A DNA stretch of 64,000 bases from JBLMYQ01 sp050260055 (GTDB lineage: Bacteria > Bacillota > Clostridia > Acetivibrionales > UBA4821): NCBI GenBank assembly GCA_050260055.1, contig JBLNBO010000005.1, positions 124,001 to 188,000 of the forward strand, read 5' to 3'. The notes under the pieces are model-generated. The model did not search any database. It had not been told where the DNA came from and saw only the letters and a list, made by a program, of their open reading frames with translations. The first letter of the stretch is position 1; each line of letters opens with the position of its first letter. Below are positions 1-9,138 of this stretch, piece after piece. The position numbers and the translations under genes were made by a program.

Positions 1-1243
1 TGCAAGAATTCCTAAAGGGGTCCTCCTTGTTGGTTCTCCCGGTACAGGTAAGACACTTCTTGCAAAAGCTGTATCAGGTGAAGCCGGAGTTCCATTTTTC
101 AGTATAAGCGGTTCAGATTTTGTTGAAATGTTTGTTGGTGTTGGAGCATCAAGGGTTAGAGATTTATTCGAACAGGCAAAGAAAAATTCACCCTGTATCG
201 TATTTATAGATGAAATCGATGCAGTTGGAAGACATAGAGGAGCAGGTCTTGGCGGAGGCCATGATGAAAGAGAGCAGACACTTAACCAGCTGCTTGTTGA
301 GATGGATGGTTTTGGATTAAATGAGGGAGTAATAATATTAGCGGCAACCAACAGGCCTGATATCCTAGACCCTGCGTTATTGAGACCAGGGAGATTTGAC
401 AGACAGGTTGTTGTTGGGCTTCCGGATGTAAAAGGTAGAGAAGAGATATTGAAAGTTCATGCAAGAGGAAAGCCTCTTGGAGAAGATGTTGATATTGCAA
501 CATTAGCTAAAAATACAGCCGGGTTTACAGGAGCTGATCTGGAAAATATGCTGAATGAGTCAGCGATACTTGCTGCAAGACAAAACAAAAAGCAGATTAA
601 TATGGAAAACCTTGAAGATGCTATGGTTAAAGTTTTAATGGGGCCTGAAAAGAAGAGCAGGGTAATTACCGAAAAGGAAAAGAAGCTAGTAGCTTTTCAT
701 GAAGCAGGGCATGCGGTAGTTTCAAAATGCTTGCCGACGCAGGATCCGATTCATCAGGTTTCGATAGTACCAAGAGGAAGAGCCGGCGGCTATACCATGC
801 ACAAGCCAAATGAGGATAAACAATATATTTCCAAATCAGAAATGCTTGAAAGAATAGCAGTTTTCCTTGGAGGCAGAGTAGCAGAAAAATTGATTCTGGA
901 TGATATCAGTACAGGCGCTCAGAATGATATTGAAAGAGCAACTAAGATTGCAAGGGATATGGTAACGAAATATGGTATGAGTGATAAACTCGGACCTATG
1001 ACATTTGGAACTGGGCAGGATGAAGTTTTTCTTGGAAGAGATTTTGCACAGACTAGAAATTACAGCGAAGAAGTTGCCGCCCAAATAGATGATGAGATTA
1101 AGAATATAGTTGATAAATCGTATGTTAAGGCTGAGCAGATTTTAAAAGAAAACATTTCGAAACTGCACACAATTGCGGAAGCTTTAATAGAAAGAGAGAA
1201 AATTGAAGGACCAGAATTTGATGAGCTCTTTGCAAATTCATAA
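1..1243 (+). CDS. ftsH: ATP-dependent zinc metalloprotease FtsH (5' end outside window)
   Basis: C-terminal 413 residues of the membrane-anchored AAA+ protease that degrades misfolded membrane proteins and some regulators. The first complete codon is at base 2, and the N-terminal membrane segments lie upstream of the window. Visible are Walker A GSPGTGKT (bases 35-58; Ser where many homologues have Pro), the Walker B region CIVFIDEIDAVG, the second region of homology ending in RPGRFDR, and the zinc-binding HEAGH of the M41 peptidase domain. The reading frame is intact to the stop, and a strong terminator follows at once, so this gene is not in the rpoB transcript. Family identity is certain. 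The neighbour is unusual, since rplL normally precedes rpoB. Confidence 0.97.
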   Translation, partial: ARIPKGVLLVGSPGTGKTLLAKAVSGEAGVPFFSISGSDFVEMFVGVGASRVRDLFEQAKKNSPCIVFIDEIDAVGRHRGAGLGGGHDEREQTLNQLLVEMDGFGLNEGVIILAATNRPDILDPALLRPGRFDRQVVVGLPDVKGREEILKVHARGKPLGEDVDIATLAKNTAGFTGADLENMLNESAILAARQNKKQINMENLEDAMVKVLMGPEKKSRVITEKEKKLVAFHEAGHAVVSKCLPTQDPIHQVSIVPRGRAGGYTMHKPNEDKQYISKSEMLERIAVFLGGRVAEKLILDDISTGAQNDIERATKIARDMVTKYGMSDKLGPMTFGTGQDEVFLGRDFAQTRNYSEEVAAQIDDEIKNIVDKSYVKAEQILKENISKLHTIAEALIEREKIEGPEFDELFANS

Positions 1244-1265
1244 AAAATTATTTTTTAAAAATTTT

Positions 1266-1293
1266 AAAAAGATGCATTTATGCATCTTTTTTT
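1266..1293 (+). terminator. Rho-independent terminator of ftsH
   Basis: AAAAAGATGCAT and its complement flank a 2-nt loop and are followed by a run of seven T. The hairpin lies 23 bp after the ftsH stop and immediately upstream of the rpoB promoter. Confidence 0.85.
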
Positions 1294-1294
1294 G

Positions 1295-1323
1295 TTGACA
1301 AGTTGAATTTCGTATGTTAAAAT
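1295..1323 (+). promoter_or_regulatory. SigA-type promoter for rpoBC
   Basis: TTGACA, a 17-bp spacer and TAAAAT, starting two bases after the ftsH terminator T-run. The predicted transcription start is near 1330, leaving a leader of about 415 nt before rpoB. Confidence 0.75.
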
Positions 1324-1329
1324 CTAGTA

Positions 1330-1745
1330 CTGCATTATAGTCGCTGCTAGGTTAAGGCAAATATTGTAAAAGCATATATAAAACAGCTGTAAAACTAGGA
1401 TTTTGGCACCACGGAATAAATAGCATAATAAATGTAGATAATACAATTATTAGATATTTAAATTGATTTTCTACTTTTAATTTATGTAATAGTTCATTAT
1501 TTATACAAGGTAGTTGATGAAAAATTTTGAAATTAAAAAACATAAAAAATATTTACCAAATCCTTTAGCTGTTTCTCAAAAAGGAGGAGATACGGCTTAG
1601 GTACGTTTTTGTGTTAAAAGAGTTTTTAAGGTTATGCGTATAAGATAAATTGTTAGAGAAACGCACGATAACTTAAGCAGATTTACATAGGATAGAAGTT
1701 TAGAATTAATTAAGTTCATAAGCAAAAAATACAGGGGTGATATTA
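1330..1745 (+). other. Long AT-rich untranslated leader of rpoB
   Basis: No credible gene is present in this 400-nt stretch. It contains a GGAGGAG (around 1581-1589) with no usable start codon after it. It also has a long-range complementarity between GCTGTTTCTC (about 1568-1577) and GAGAAACGC (about 1656-1664) that encloses it. There is no T-run terminator inside the leader, so attenuation by a classical terminator is not indicated. Any control would act on RNA stability or translation, which is inference. Confidence 0.5.
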
Positions 1746-4700
1746 ATGGTTCATGATGTCAAACTTGGCAAGACAACTCGAAAGAGCTATTCAAAAATTA
1801 GTGAAGTGCAAGAATTACCTAATCTAATTGAGGTCCAGAAACAATCATACCAATGGTTTATTGATGAAGGGTTAAAGGAGGTTTTTAGGGATGTTTCTCC
1901 TATTACTGACTATACCGGAAATCTAATACTTGAATTTGTGGATTATTCCCTTGATGAAAAACCAAAGTATTCAGTTGAAGAATGCAAAGAAAGAGATGCT
2001 ACATATGCAGCTCCTTTAAAGGTTAAGGTCAGACTCATAAACAAGGAAACCGGTGAAGTAAAAGAACAGGAAATCTTCATGGGTGACTTCCCGCTTATGA
2101 CTGAACAAGGCACGTTTATTATCAATGGGGCTGAAAGAGTAATTGTAAGCCAGTTGGTTCGTTCACCTGGTATATATTATTCATCCGAATTTGATAAATC
2201 AGGTAAAAAACTTTTTTCCTCAACTGTAATTCCTAACAGAGGCGCATGGTTGGAATATGAAACAGACTCCAATGATATATTCTCAGTAAGAGTAGATAGA
2301 ACAAGAAAGCTTCCTGTTACTGTTCTTTTAAGAGCGCTTGGGTATAGTTCGGATGCACAGATTCTTGACCTTTTAGGTGAAGATGAAAGAATGCTTGCAA
2401 CCCTTCAAAAAGATAACTCAAAAAATGAGGAAGAAGGACTTCTTGAAGTATATAAGAGGCTTAGACCTGGAGAACCTCCAACGGTTGACAGTGCAAAATC
2501 TCTTATTATGTCGTTATTCTTTGACCCGAAAAGATATGATCTTGCAAAAGTAGGAAGATTTAAGTTCAACAAAAAGTTAGCCATTGCATCAAGAATTTGG
2601 GATTGCATAGCTGCAGAAACAATACTAGATTCAGAAACAGGAGAAATACTTGTCGAGGTTGGAAACAGAATTGACAGGGTTATGGCTGAAAAGATACAGA
2701 ATAGCGGTATTAATGAAGTTTTCATAGAGGTTGAAGGCAGAAAAATCAAGGTAATAGGAAATAAGACAGTTGACCTTAAGGCCTTTGTCAATTTTGATCC
2801 TGCCGAAGTTGGCTTGGGAAGCATGAAGGTAAGATACGATGTTCTTTCTGAAATTCTCAAAGAAAACAAGGCAGCTGCAAAGATTAAAGAAGCAATTCAA
2901 AAAAGAATTGATGAACTTGCCCCAAAATGTATTACCATTGAGGACATCGTTGGTTCTATAAATTATGTTAATACACTTGCGGCTGGAGTAGGAAGTATTG
3001 ATGATATAGACCATCTTGGAAATAGAAGGCTTCGTTCTGTAGGAGAGCTTTTGCAGAACCAATTTAGAATTGGTCTTGCAAGAATGGAGAGAGTTGTCAG
3101 AGAAAGAATGACTATTCAGGATTTAGATATTGTTACTCCGCAGACCTTGATAAATATTAGGCCAGTATCTGCTGCTATAAAAGAATTTTTTGGAAGCAGT
3201 CAGCTTTCACAGTTTATGGATCAGACAAATCCACTTGCAGAGCTTACGCACAAAAGAAGACTTAGTGCTTTGGGTCCTGGTGGATTAAGCAGAGAAAGAG
3301 CCGGATTCGAAGTCAGAGACGTTCACCATTCACATTATGGCAGAATGTGCCCTATTGAAACACCTGAAGGGCCTAACATAGGATTGATAGGTTCTCTTAG
3401 CACATTTGCAAGAATAAATGAGTATGGATTCATTGAAACTCCTTATAGAAAAGTTAATAAGGAGAAAACCATAGTTACACCGGAAATTTTATTCCTAAGT
3501 GCTGACGAGGAAGATGAATTCATTGTTGCTCAGGCTAATGAACCTCTAGACGAACAAGGAAAATTTATGAATAAGAAAATGACAGCCAGATTCAAGGAAG
3601 AGATTATTGAAGTTGAAAGTTCGCAGATTGATTTTATGGATGTTTCGCCAAAACAGATTGTTTCAGTTGCGACTGCTTTGATTCCATTCCTTGAAAATGA
3701 TGACGCTAACAGAGCACTGATGGGATCCAACATGCAGAGACAGGCTGTTCCATTATTAAAAGCTCAATCACCGATAGTCGGCACTGGAATGGAGTACCGT
3801 TCAGCAAAAGATTCAGGGGTTGCAGTTTTAGCCAAAAATGAGGGTGTGGTTGAAAGAGTTACCGCTGACAATATAGTTATTAAAACAAAAAATGGTGAAC
3901 TTGATACTTATAAACTTCTAAAGTTTAAAAGATCAAATCAAGGAACTTGCATTAATCAGCGCGCAATTGTCAGAAAAGGCGAAAAATTAAATAAGGGAGA
4001 TATCATTGCAGATGGCCCTTCAACAGATACAGGGGAACTTGCACTTGGTAAAAACATTCTCATCGGGTTTATGACTTGGGAAGGTTATAATTACGAAGAT
4101 GCTATCCTTATTAGTGAAAAACTCGTAAAAGAAGATACTTTCACATCAATCCATATTGAAGAATATGAATCAGAATCCAGAGATACAAAACTTGGACCTG
4201 AAGAAATAACAAGAGATATTCCAAACGTTGGTGAAGATGCTCTTAAAGACCTTGATGAAAGAGGAATAATCAGAGTTGGAGCAGAGGTTTTAGCCGGAGA
4301 TATCCTTGTGGGAAAAGTAACACCAAAAGGAGAAACCGAGCTAACAGCTGAAGAAAGACTCCTTAGGGCAATATTTGGAGAAAAGGCCCGAGAAGTAAGA
4401 GACACTTCTTTAAGAGTTCCTCATGGAGAATCTGGAATAATTGTCGATGTCAAGGTATTCTTAAGAGAAAATGGCGATGAGCTTTCACCAGGAGTTAATC
4501 AGCTTGTAAGAGTATATGTTGCTCAAAAGAGGAAGATTTCTGTAGGTGATAAGATGGCAGGAAGACATGGAAACAAGGGTGTTATTTCAAGAATACTACC
4601 TGAAGAAGATATGCCTTTCCTTCCAGATGGCACACCGCTTGAAATAGTACTTAACCCATTGGGTGTACCTTCCCGTATGAATATCGGGCAGGTGCTCGAA

Positions 4701-5477
4701 GTGCATCTTGGTTATGCAGCAAAAGCCTTGGGATGGAAGATTGCTACTCCTGTATTTGATGGTGCGACAGAAGGAGAAATTGAAGACACACTTGAAAAGG
4801 CAGGATTGCAGAGAAATGGAAAGACTATCCTATACGATGGAAGAACTGGAGAAACATTTGATAATCCAGTTACTGTTGGATATATGTATATTCTTAAACT
4901 TGCTCACTTAGTAGATGATAAGATTCATGCACGTTCAACGGGACCTTATTCTCTTGTTACTCAGCAGCCTCTTGGAGGTAAAGCACAGTTTGGAGGCCAG
5001 AGATTTGGAGAAATGGAAGTTTGGGCTCTGGAAGCATATGGTTCAGCATATACACTTCAGGAACTTTTAACTGTCAAGTCCGACGACGTCGTAGGAAGGG
5101 TAAAAACATACGAGGCTATTGTTAAAGGTGAAAACGTTCCTGAACCTGGTGTACCTGAGTCATTCAAGGTATTAATAAAAGAGCTTCAAAGTCTTGCGTT
5201 GGATGTAAAGATTCTAACTGAGGAACACGAAGAAATTGCTATAAAAGAATCGGTAGAGGATGATATTGAAGACCTAAATCTTAATATTGAAGGCACAGAA
5301 GACGGGATACCGTTTACTGAATACACGGAATATCAAGAGGAAATTGTAGAAGAACATGAAGATGAAGATTTTGATCTTGCAGATATAGCCGAGCCAATTG
5401 TCCTAGAAGAACCTTTGGATGGTGATTTATTTGAAGATGAGTTAGAAGACTTCAAGGAAGACGACAAAGATTTTTAA
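1746..5477 (+). CDS. rpoB: DNA-directed RNA polymerase subunit beta
   Basis: Beta subunit of RNA polymerase, about 1243 aa. The ATG at 1746 is preferred over the in-frame GTG at 1737 because AGGGGTGA lies 6-7 nt before it, and MVHDVKLGK resembles family N-termini. The rifampicin-pocket region (SSQLSQFMDQTNPLAELTH, then RRLSALGPGG) carries the common sensitive-type residues Asp, His and Ser. The active-site segment GDKMAGRHGNKGV is present. The last ~80 residues form a very acidic tail rich in Glu and Asp, as seen in other clostridial RpoB. rpoC follows after 22 bp. rplJ and rplL are not upstream, which is atypical. Confidence 0.98.
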   Translation: MVHDVKLGKTTRKSYSKISEVQELPNLIEVQKQSYQWFIDEGLKEVFRDVSPITDYTGNLILEFVDYSLDEKPKYSVEECKERDATYAAPLKVKVRLINKETGEVKEQEIFMGDFPLMTEQGTFIINGAERVIVSQLVRSPGIYYSSEFDKSGKKLFSSTVIPNRGAWLEYETDSNDIFSVRVDRTRKLPVTVLLRALGYSSDAQILDLLGEDERMLATLQKDNSKNEEEGLLEVYKRLRPGEPPTVDSAKSLIMSLFFDPKRYDLAKVGRFKFNKKLAIASRIWDCIAAETILDSETGEILVEVGNRIDRVMAEKIQNSGINEVFIEVEGRKIKVIGNKTVDLKAFVNFDPAEVGLGSMKVRYDVLSEILKENKAAAKIKEAIQKRIDELAPKCITIEDIVGSINYVNTLAAGVGSIDDIDHLGNRRLRSVGELLQNQFRIGLARMERVVRERMTIQDLDIVTPQTLINIRPVSAAIKEFFGSSQLSQFMDQTNPLAELTHKRRLSALGPGGLSRERAGFEVRDVHHSHYGRMCPIETPEGPNIGLIGSLSTFARINEYGFIETPYRKVNKEKTIVTPEILFLSADEEDEFIVAQANEPLDEQGKFMNKKMTARFKEEIIEVESSQIDFMDVSPKQIVSVATALIPFLENDDANRALMGSNMQRQAVPLLKAQSPIVGTGMEYRSAKDSGVAVLAKNEGVVERVTADNIVIKTKNGELDTYKLLKFKRSNQGTCINQRAIVRKGEKLNKGDIIADGPSTDTGELALGKNILIGFMTWEGYNYEDAILISEKLVKEDTFTSIHIEEYESESRDTKLGPEEITRDIPNVGEDALKDLDERGIIRVGAEVLAGDILVGKVTPKGETELTAEERLLRAIFGEKAREVRDTSLRVPHGESGIIVDVKVFLRENGDELSPGVNQLVRVYVAQKRKISVGDKMAGRHGNKGVISRILPEEDMPFLPDGTPLEIVLNPLGVPSRMNIGQVLEVHLGYAAKALGWKIATPVFDGATEGEIEDTLEKAGLQRNGKTILYDGRTGETFDNPVTVGYMYILKLAHLVDDKIHARSTGPYSLVTQQPLGGKAQFGGQRFGEMEVWALEAYGSAYTLQELLTVKSDDVVGRVKTYEAIVKGENVPEPGVPESFKVLIKELQSLALDVKILTEEHEEIAIKESVEDDIEDLNLNIEGTEDGIPFTEYTEYQEEIVEEHEDEDFDLADIAEPIVLEEPLDGDLFEDELEDFKEDDKDF

Positions 5478-5499
5478 GTTATTATAAGGAGATGGTTCC

Positions 5500-8400
5500 A
5501 TGTTTGAATTCAATAATTTTGATAGTATCCAAATAGGTTTGGCTTCTCCTGAGAAAATTAGAGAGTGGTCAAGAGGCGAGGTTAAAAAGCCCGAAACCAT
5601 TAACTATAGGACTCTAAAACCGGAGAGAGACGGATTATTCTGTGAAAGAATATTTGGACCGCAGAAAGACTGGGAATGTCACTGCGGAAAGTTCAAAAGA
5701 GTAAGATACAAAGGTATTGTTTGTGATAGATGCGGAGTTGAGGTTACCCGTTCGAAGGTTCGTAGAGAAAGAATGGGACATATTGAACTGGCAGCACCGG
5801 TTTCACATATTTGGTATTTCAAAGGAATCCCTAGCAGAATGGGACTTCTTCTTGATATATCTCCGCGTGCTCTTGAAAAGGTGCTTTACTTTGCCTCATA
5901 TATCATTATCGATCCAGGACAGACACCGCTTTCAAAGATGCAGCTTCTTTCAGAAAAGGAATATAGAGACAGCATAGATAAATTTGGTCATAGATTTAGA
6001 GCAGGTATGGGCGCAGAAGCTATAAAGGATTTGCTTGCTGAAATTGATCTTAATTCCTTGTCTGATGAATTAAGAGAAGACTTGAAAAATTCGACAGGAC
6101 AAAAGAAGATAAGAACAATAAAGAGACTTGAGGTTGTTGAAGCTTTTAAAATGTCAGGAAACAGACCAGAATGGATGATTCTTGACGTTGTTCCGGTTAT
6201 TCCTCCGGAATTAAGACCGATGGTTCAGCTTGATGGTGGAAGATTTGCGACTTCTGACCTAAACGATTTATACAGAAGGGTTATAAATAGAAATAATAGA
6301 TTGAAGAGACTGCTTGATTTGGGAGCACCTGATATCATTGTTAGAAATGAAAAGAGAATGCTTCAAGAAGCGGTTGATGCTCTTATTGATAATGGAAGAA
6401 GAGGAAGACCTGTTACCGGACCTGGAAATAGGCCTTTGAAATCACTTTCTGATATGCTTAAAGGAAAGCAGGGAAGGTTCAGACAGAATCTTCTTGGAAA
6501 GCGTGTTGACTATTCCGGCCGTTCAGTTATCGTTGTTGGGCCTGAATTAAAATTATATCAGTGTGGACTTCCGAAAGAAATGGCATTGGAATTATTTAAG
6601 CCATTTGTTATGAAAAAGCTTGTTAATGATGGTTTAGCTCATAATATTAAAAGTGCAAAGAGAATGGTTGAAAGGGTTAGAAATGAAGTTTGGGACGTTC
6701 TTGAGGAAGTAATCAAGGAACATCCAGTTCTCTTAAACCGTGCACCTACACTTCATAGACTTGGTATACAAGCATTTGAACCTATACTTGTTGAAGGAAA
6801 AGCTTTAAAGCTTCATCCTCTTGTATGTACAGCTTACAATGCTGACTTTGATGGTGACCAGATGGCTGTTCACGTTCCTCTTTCAGCAGAAGCGCAGACA
6901 GAGGCAAGACTTCTTATGCTTTCTGCAAACAACCTGTTAAAGCCTCAGGACGGAAGACCTGTTGTTGTACCTACTCAAGACATGGTACTTGGAAGTTACT
7001 ACCTAACAATAGAAAAAGAAGGAGCAAAAGGTGAAGGTAGTACTTTTGCTAACCCTCAAGAAGCTGAAATGGCTTATTACAATGGATTTATTGAATTACA
7101 TGCATTGATAAATGTCAGAGTTGAAAAAGAAATCAATGGAGAAATCAAAAGAAAAATAATCAAAACTACAGTTGGTAAACTGATATTCAATGCAGCTATA
7201 CCTCAAGACATAGGTTTTGTTGATAGAAGTAATCCGGATAAATTTTTTGACATGGAAATAGACTTCCTTGTTGATAGAAAAGCACTTGGCAGGATTGTTG
7301 ATAAGTGTATAAGAGTACATGGAGTTACACAGACAGCAATCGTGCTTGATAATATTAAAGCTCTTGGCTTCAAGTACTCAGCAAAAGGAGCAATAACCAT
7401 AAGCGTATCAGATATGGTTATACCTGAAGAAAAAGAAAAGCTGCTTAAAGAAGCAGATGAGAATGTAGAGAAGATTGTTAAACAGTTTAAAAGAGGACTT
7501 ATATCTGATGAAGAAAGATATAATTCCGTTATTAACACATGGGCTAATGCCGTTGAAACTGTTACATCAACATTAATGAAGCGCCTTGATAAATTTAATC
7601 CGTTGTATATGATGGCTCATTCAGGCGCGAGAGGTAATATAAACCAAATAAGACAGCTTGCCGGTATGAGAGGTCTTATGGCAAATACATCTGGTAAAAC
7701 CATTGAAATACCAATAAGATCAAATCTTAGAGAAGGACTAAGCGTTTTGGAATACTTTACATCAACCCACGGTTCCAGAAAAGGTCTTGCTGATACAGCT
7801 CTAAGAACAGCAGACTCTGGGTACTTAACCAGAAGGCTTGTTGATGTAAGCCAGGATGTAATTGTAAGAGAAGTTGACTGCCGCACCAAAAAAGGTTTCG
7901 TGGTTTCGGATATTAAGGATGGTACAGATGTTATTGAACCTGTTAAAGAAAGGTTAATAGGAAGATTCCTGGTTGAAAAAATTGTTAATCAAGAAACAGG
8001 CGAAGTAATTGCCGATACAGATGTTATGATAGATGAAAGCTTGTCTGAAAAAATTGTAGCATCGGGAGTTAAGAAGGTTGGAATAAGATCAGTTCTTACT
8101 TGTCAATCGGAATATGGAGTTTGCTCAAAGTGCTATGGCGCAAACCTTGCGACAGGCGAATTGGTTAATGTAGGGGAAGCAGTTGGAATTATAGCTGCAC
8201 AATCAATCGGAGAACCTGGAACTCAGCTTACTATGAGAACCTTCCATACCGGTGGTGTTGCAGGAGAAGATATAACTCACGGTTTGCCTAGAGTTGAGGA
8301 GCTTTTTGAAGCTCGTAAACCGAAGGGACTTGCAATAATTACAGAAATAAATGGAACAGTAAAAATAAGCGAAACAAAGAAGAAGAGAGAAATTATAGTA

Positions 8401-9003
8401 ACATCAGAAGATGGAGATTCAAGGACATATTTAATTCCTTATGGTTCAAGAATCAAGGTTGTTGATGGAGAGGTACTTGAAGCTGGAGACGAAATTACTG
8501 AAGGTTCAATAAATCCTCATGATATTCTCAAAATAAAAAATGTTAGAGGTGTTCAATCATACCTGATTCAAGAAGTTCAAAAGGTTTATAGAATGCAGGG
8601 TGTTGATATCAATGACAAGCATATTGAGGTAATAGTTAGACAGATGCTCAGAAAGGTCAAGGTTGATGAACCTGGAGATACAAGCTTATTACCAGGTGCA
8701 ATAGTTGATATGTTTGACTTCGAAGAAGAGAATGCAAGAGTATCAGTTGAAGGTGGAGAGCAAGCAGAAGGAAAGCGTGCACTCTTAGGAATAACAAAGG
8801 CATCACTTGCAACAGATTCCTTCTTGTCGGCAGCATCATTCCAGGAAACAACCAGAGTTCTAACTGAAGCTGCTATAAAAGGTAAGATTGACCCATTGGT
8901 AGGATTAAAGGAAAACGTTATCATAGGAAAACTTATTCCTGCAGGAACCGGAATGAGCAGATACAAGGATATTAGCATAAGTACAATGAGCGGCGAAGAA
9001 TAA
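5500..9003 (+). CDS. rpoC: DNA-directed RNA polymerase subunit beta'
   Basis: Beta' subunit, 1167 aa, which forms the catalytic centre with RpoB. The start ATG at 5500 has AAGGAGATGG upstream. The N-terminal zinc ribbon (CHCGK and CDRCG), the catalytic NADFDGDQM loop with its three Asp ligands for Mg2+, and the second zinc site (CQSEYGVCSKCYG) are all visible. The length is typical of Firmicutes. It is the last gene of the rpoBC unit: a strong terminator follows 35 bp later, so the L7Ae-rpsL genes usually cotranscribed with it must use their own promoter here. Confidence 0.98.
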   Translation: MFEFNNFDSIQIGLASPEKIREWSRGEVKKPETINYRTLKPERDGLFCERIFGPQKDWECHCGKFKRVRYKGIVCDRCGVEVTRSKVRRERMGHIELAAPVSHIWYFKGIPSRMGLLLDISPRALEKVLYFASYIIIDPGQTPLSKMQLLSEKEYRDSIDKFGHRFRAGMGAEAIKDLLAEIDLNSLSDELREDLKNSTGQKKIRTIKRLEVVEAFKMSGNRPEWMILDVVPVIPPELRPMVQLDGGRFATSDLNDLYRRVINRNNRLKRLLDLGAPDIIVRNEKRMLQEAVDALIDNGRRGRPVTGPGNRPLKSLSDMLKGKQGRFRQNLLGKRVDYSGRSVIVVGPELKLYQCGLPKEMALELFKPFVMKKLVNDGLAHNIKSAKRMVERVRNEVWDVLEEVIKEHPVLLNRAPTLHRLGIQAFEPILVEGKALKLHPLVCTAYNADFDGDQMAVHVPLSAEAQTEARLLMLSANNLLKPQDGRPVVVPTQDMVLGSYYLTIEKEGAKGEGSTFANPQEAEMAYYNGFIELHALINVRVEKEINGEIKRKIIKTTVGKLIFNAAIPQDIGFVDRSNPDKFFDMEIDFLVDRKALGRIVDKCIRVHGVTQTAIVLDNIKALGFKYSAKGAITISVSDMVIPEEKEKLLKEADENVEKIVKQFKRGLISDEERYNSVINTWANAVETVTSTLMKRLDKFNPLYMMAHSGARGNINQIRQLAGMRGLMANTSGKTIEIPIRSNLREGLSVLEYFTSTHGSRKGLADTALRTADSGYLTRRLVDVSQDVIVREVDCRTKKGFVVSDIKDGTDVIEPVKERLIGRFLVEKIVNQETGEVIADTDVMIDESLSEKIVASGVKKVGIRSVLTCQSEYGVCSKCYGANLATGELVNVGEAVGIIAAQSIGEPGTQLTMRTFHTGGVAGEDITHGLPRVEELFEARKPKGLAIITEINGTVKISETKKKREIIVTSEDGDSRTYLIPYGSRIKVVDGEVLEAGDEITEGSINPHDILKIKNVRGVQSYLIQEVQKVYRMQGVDINDKHIEVIVRQMLRKVKVDEPGDTSLLPGAIVDMFDFEEENARVSVEGGEQAEGKRALLGITKASLATDSFLSAASFQETTRVLTEAAIKGKIDPLVGLKENVIIGKLIPAGTGMSRYKDISISTMSGEE

Positions 9004-9038
9004 TCCACCATATAGTTTAAAGAAAAAAACTTATAATT

Positions 9039-9069
9039 GGCCCTCTCTTAAACAGAGAGGGCCTTTGTT
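9039..9069 (+). terminator. Rho-independent terminator after rpoC
   Basis: GGCCCTCTCT and AGAGAGGGCC pair around a 5-nt loop, followed by TTTGTTCTT. The stem is strong and separates rpoBC from the next gene. Confidence 0.85.
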
Positions 9070-9076
9070 CTTATAA

Positions 9077-9106
9077 TTACCAAAGAAGAATAATAAATGT
9101 TAAAAT
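9077..9106 (+). promoter_or_regulatory. Possible SigA promoter for the CCA-enzyme gene
   Basis: TTACCA, an 18-bp spacer and TAAAAT lie just after the rpoC terminator and about 33 bp before the next start codon. The -35 is weak. Confidence 0.4.
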
Positions 9107-9138
9107 ATGAGCATAAATAGTTTTTTGAAGGTGGTATT

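Noticed and set aside
1737..1745. GTG at 1737 as rpoB start
   Set aside because: It overlaps the Shine-Dalgarno AGGGGTGA. ATG 1746 is correctly spaced and matches family N-termini.
2405..2869. 154-codon minus-strand frame inside rpoB
   Set aside because: It lies wholly within the rpoB gene, has no RBS and a Ser/Leu-rich antisense composition. Other long antisense frames in rpoC, fusA, murC and uvrC were rejected for the same reason.
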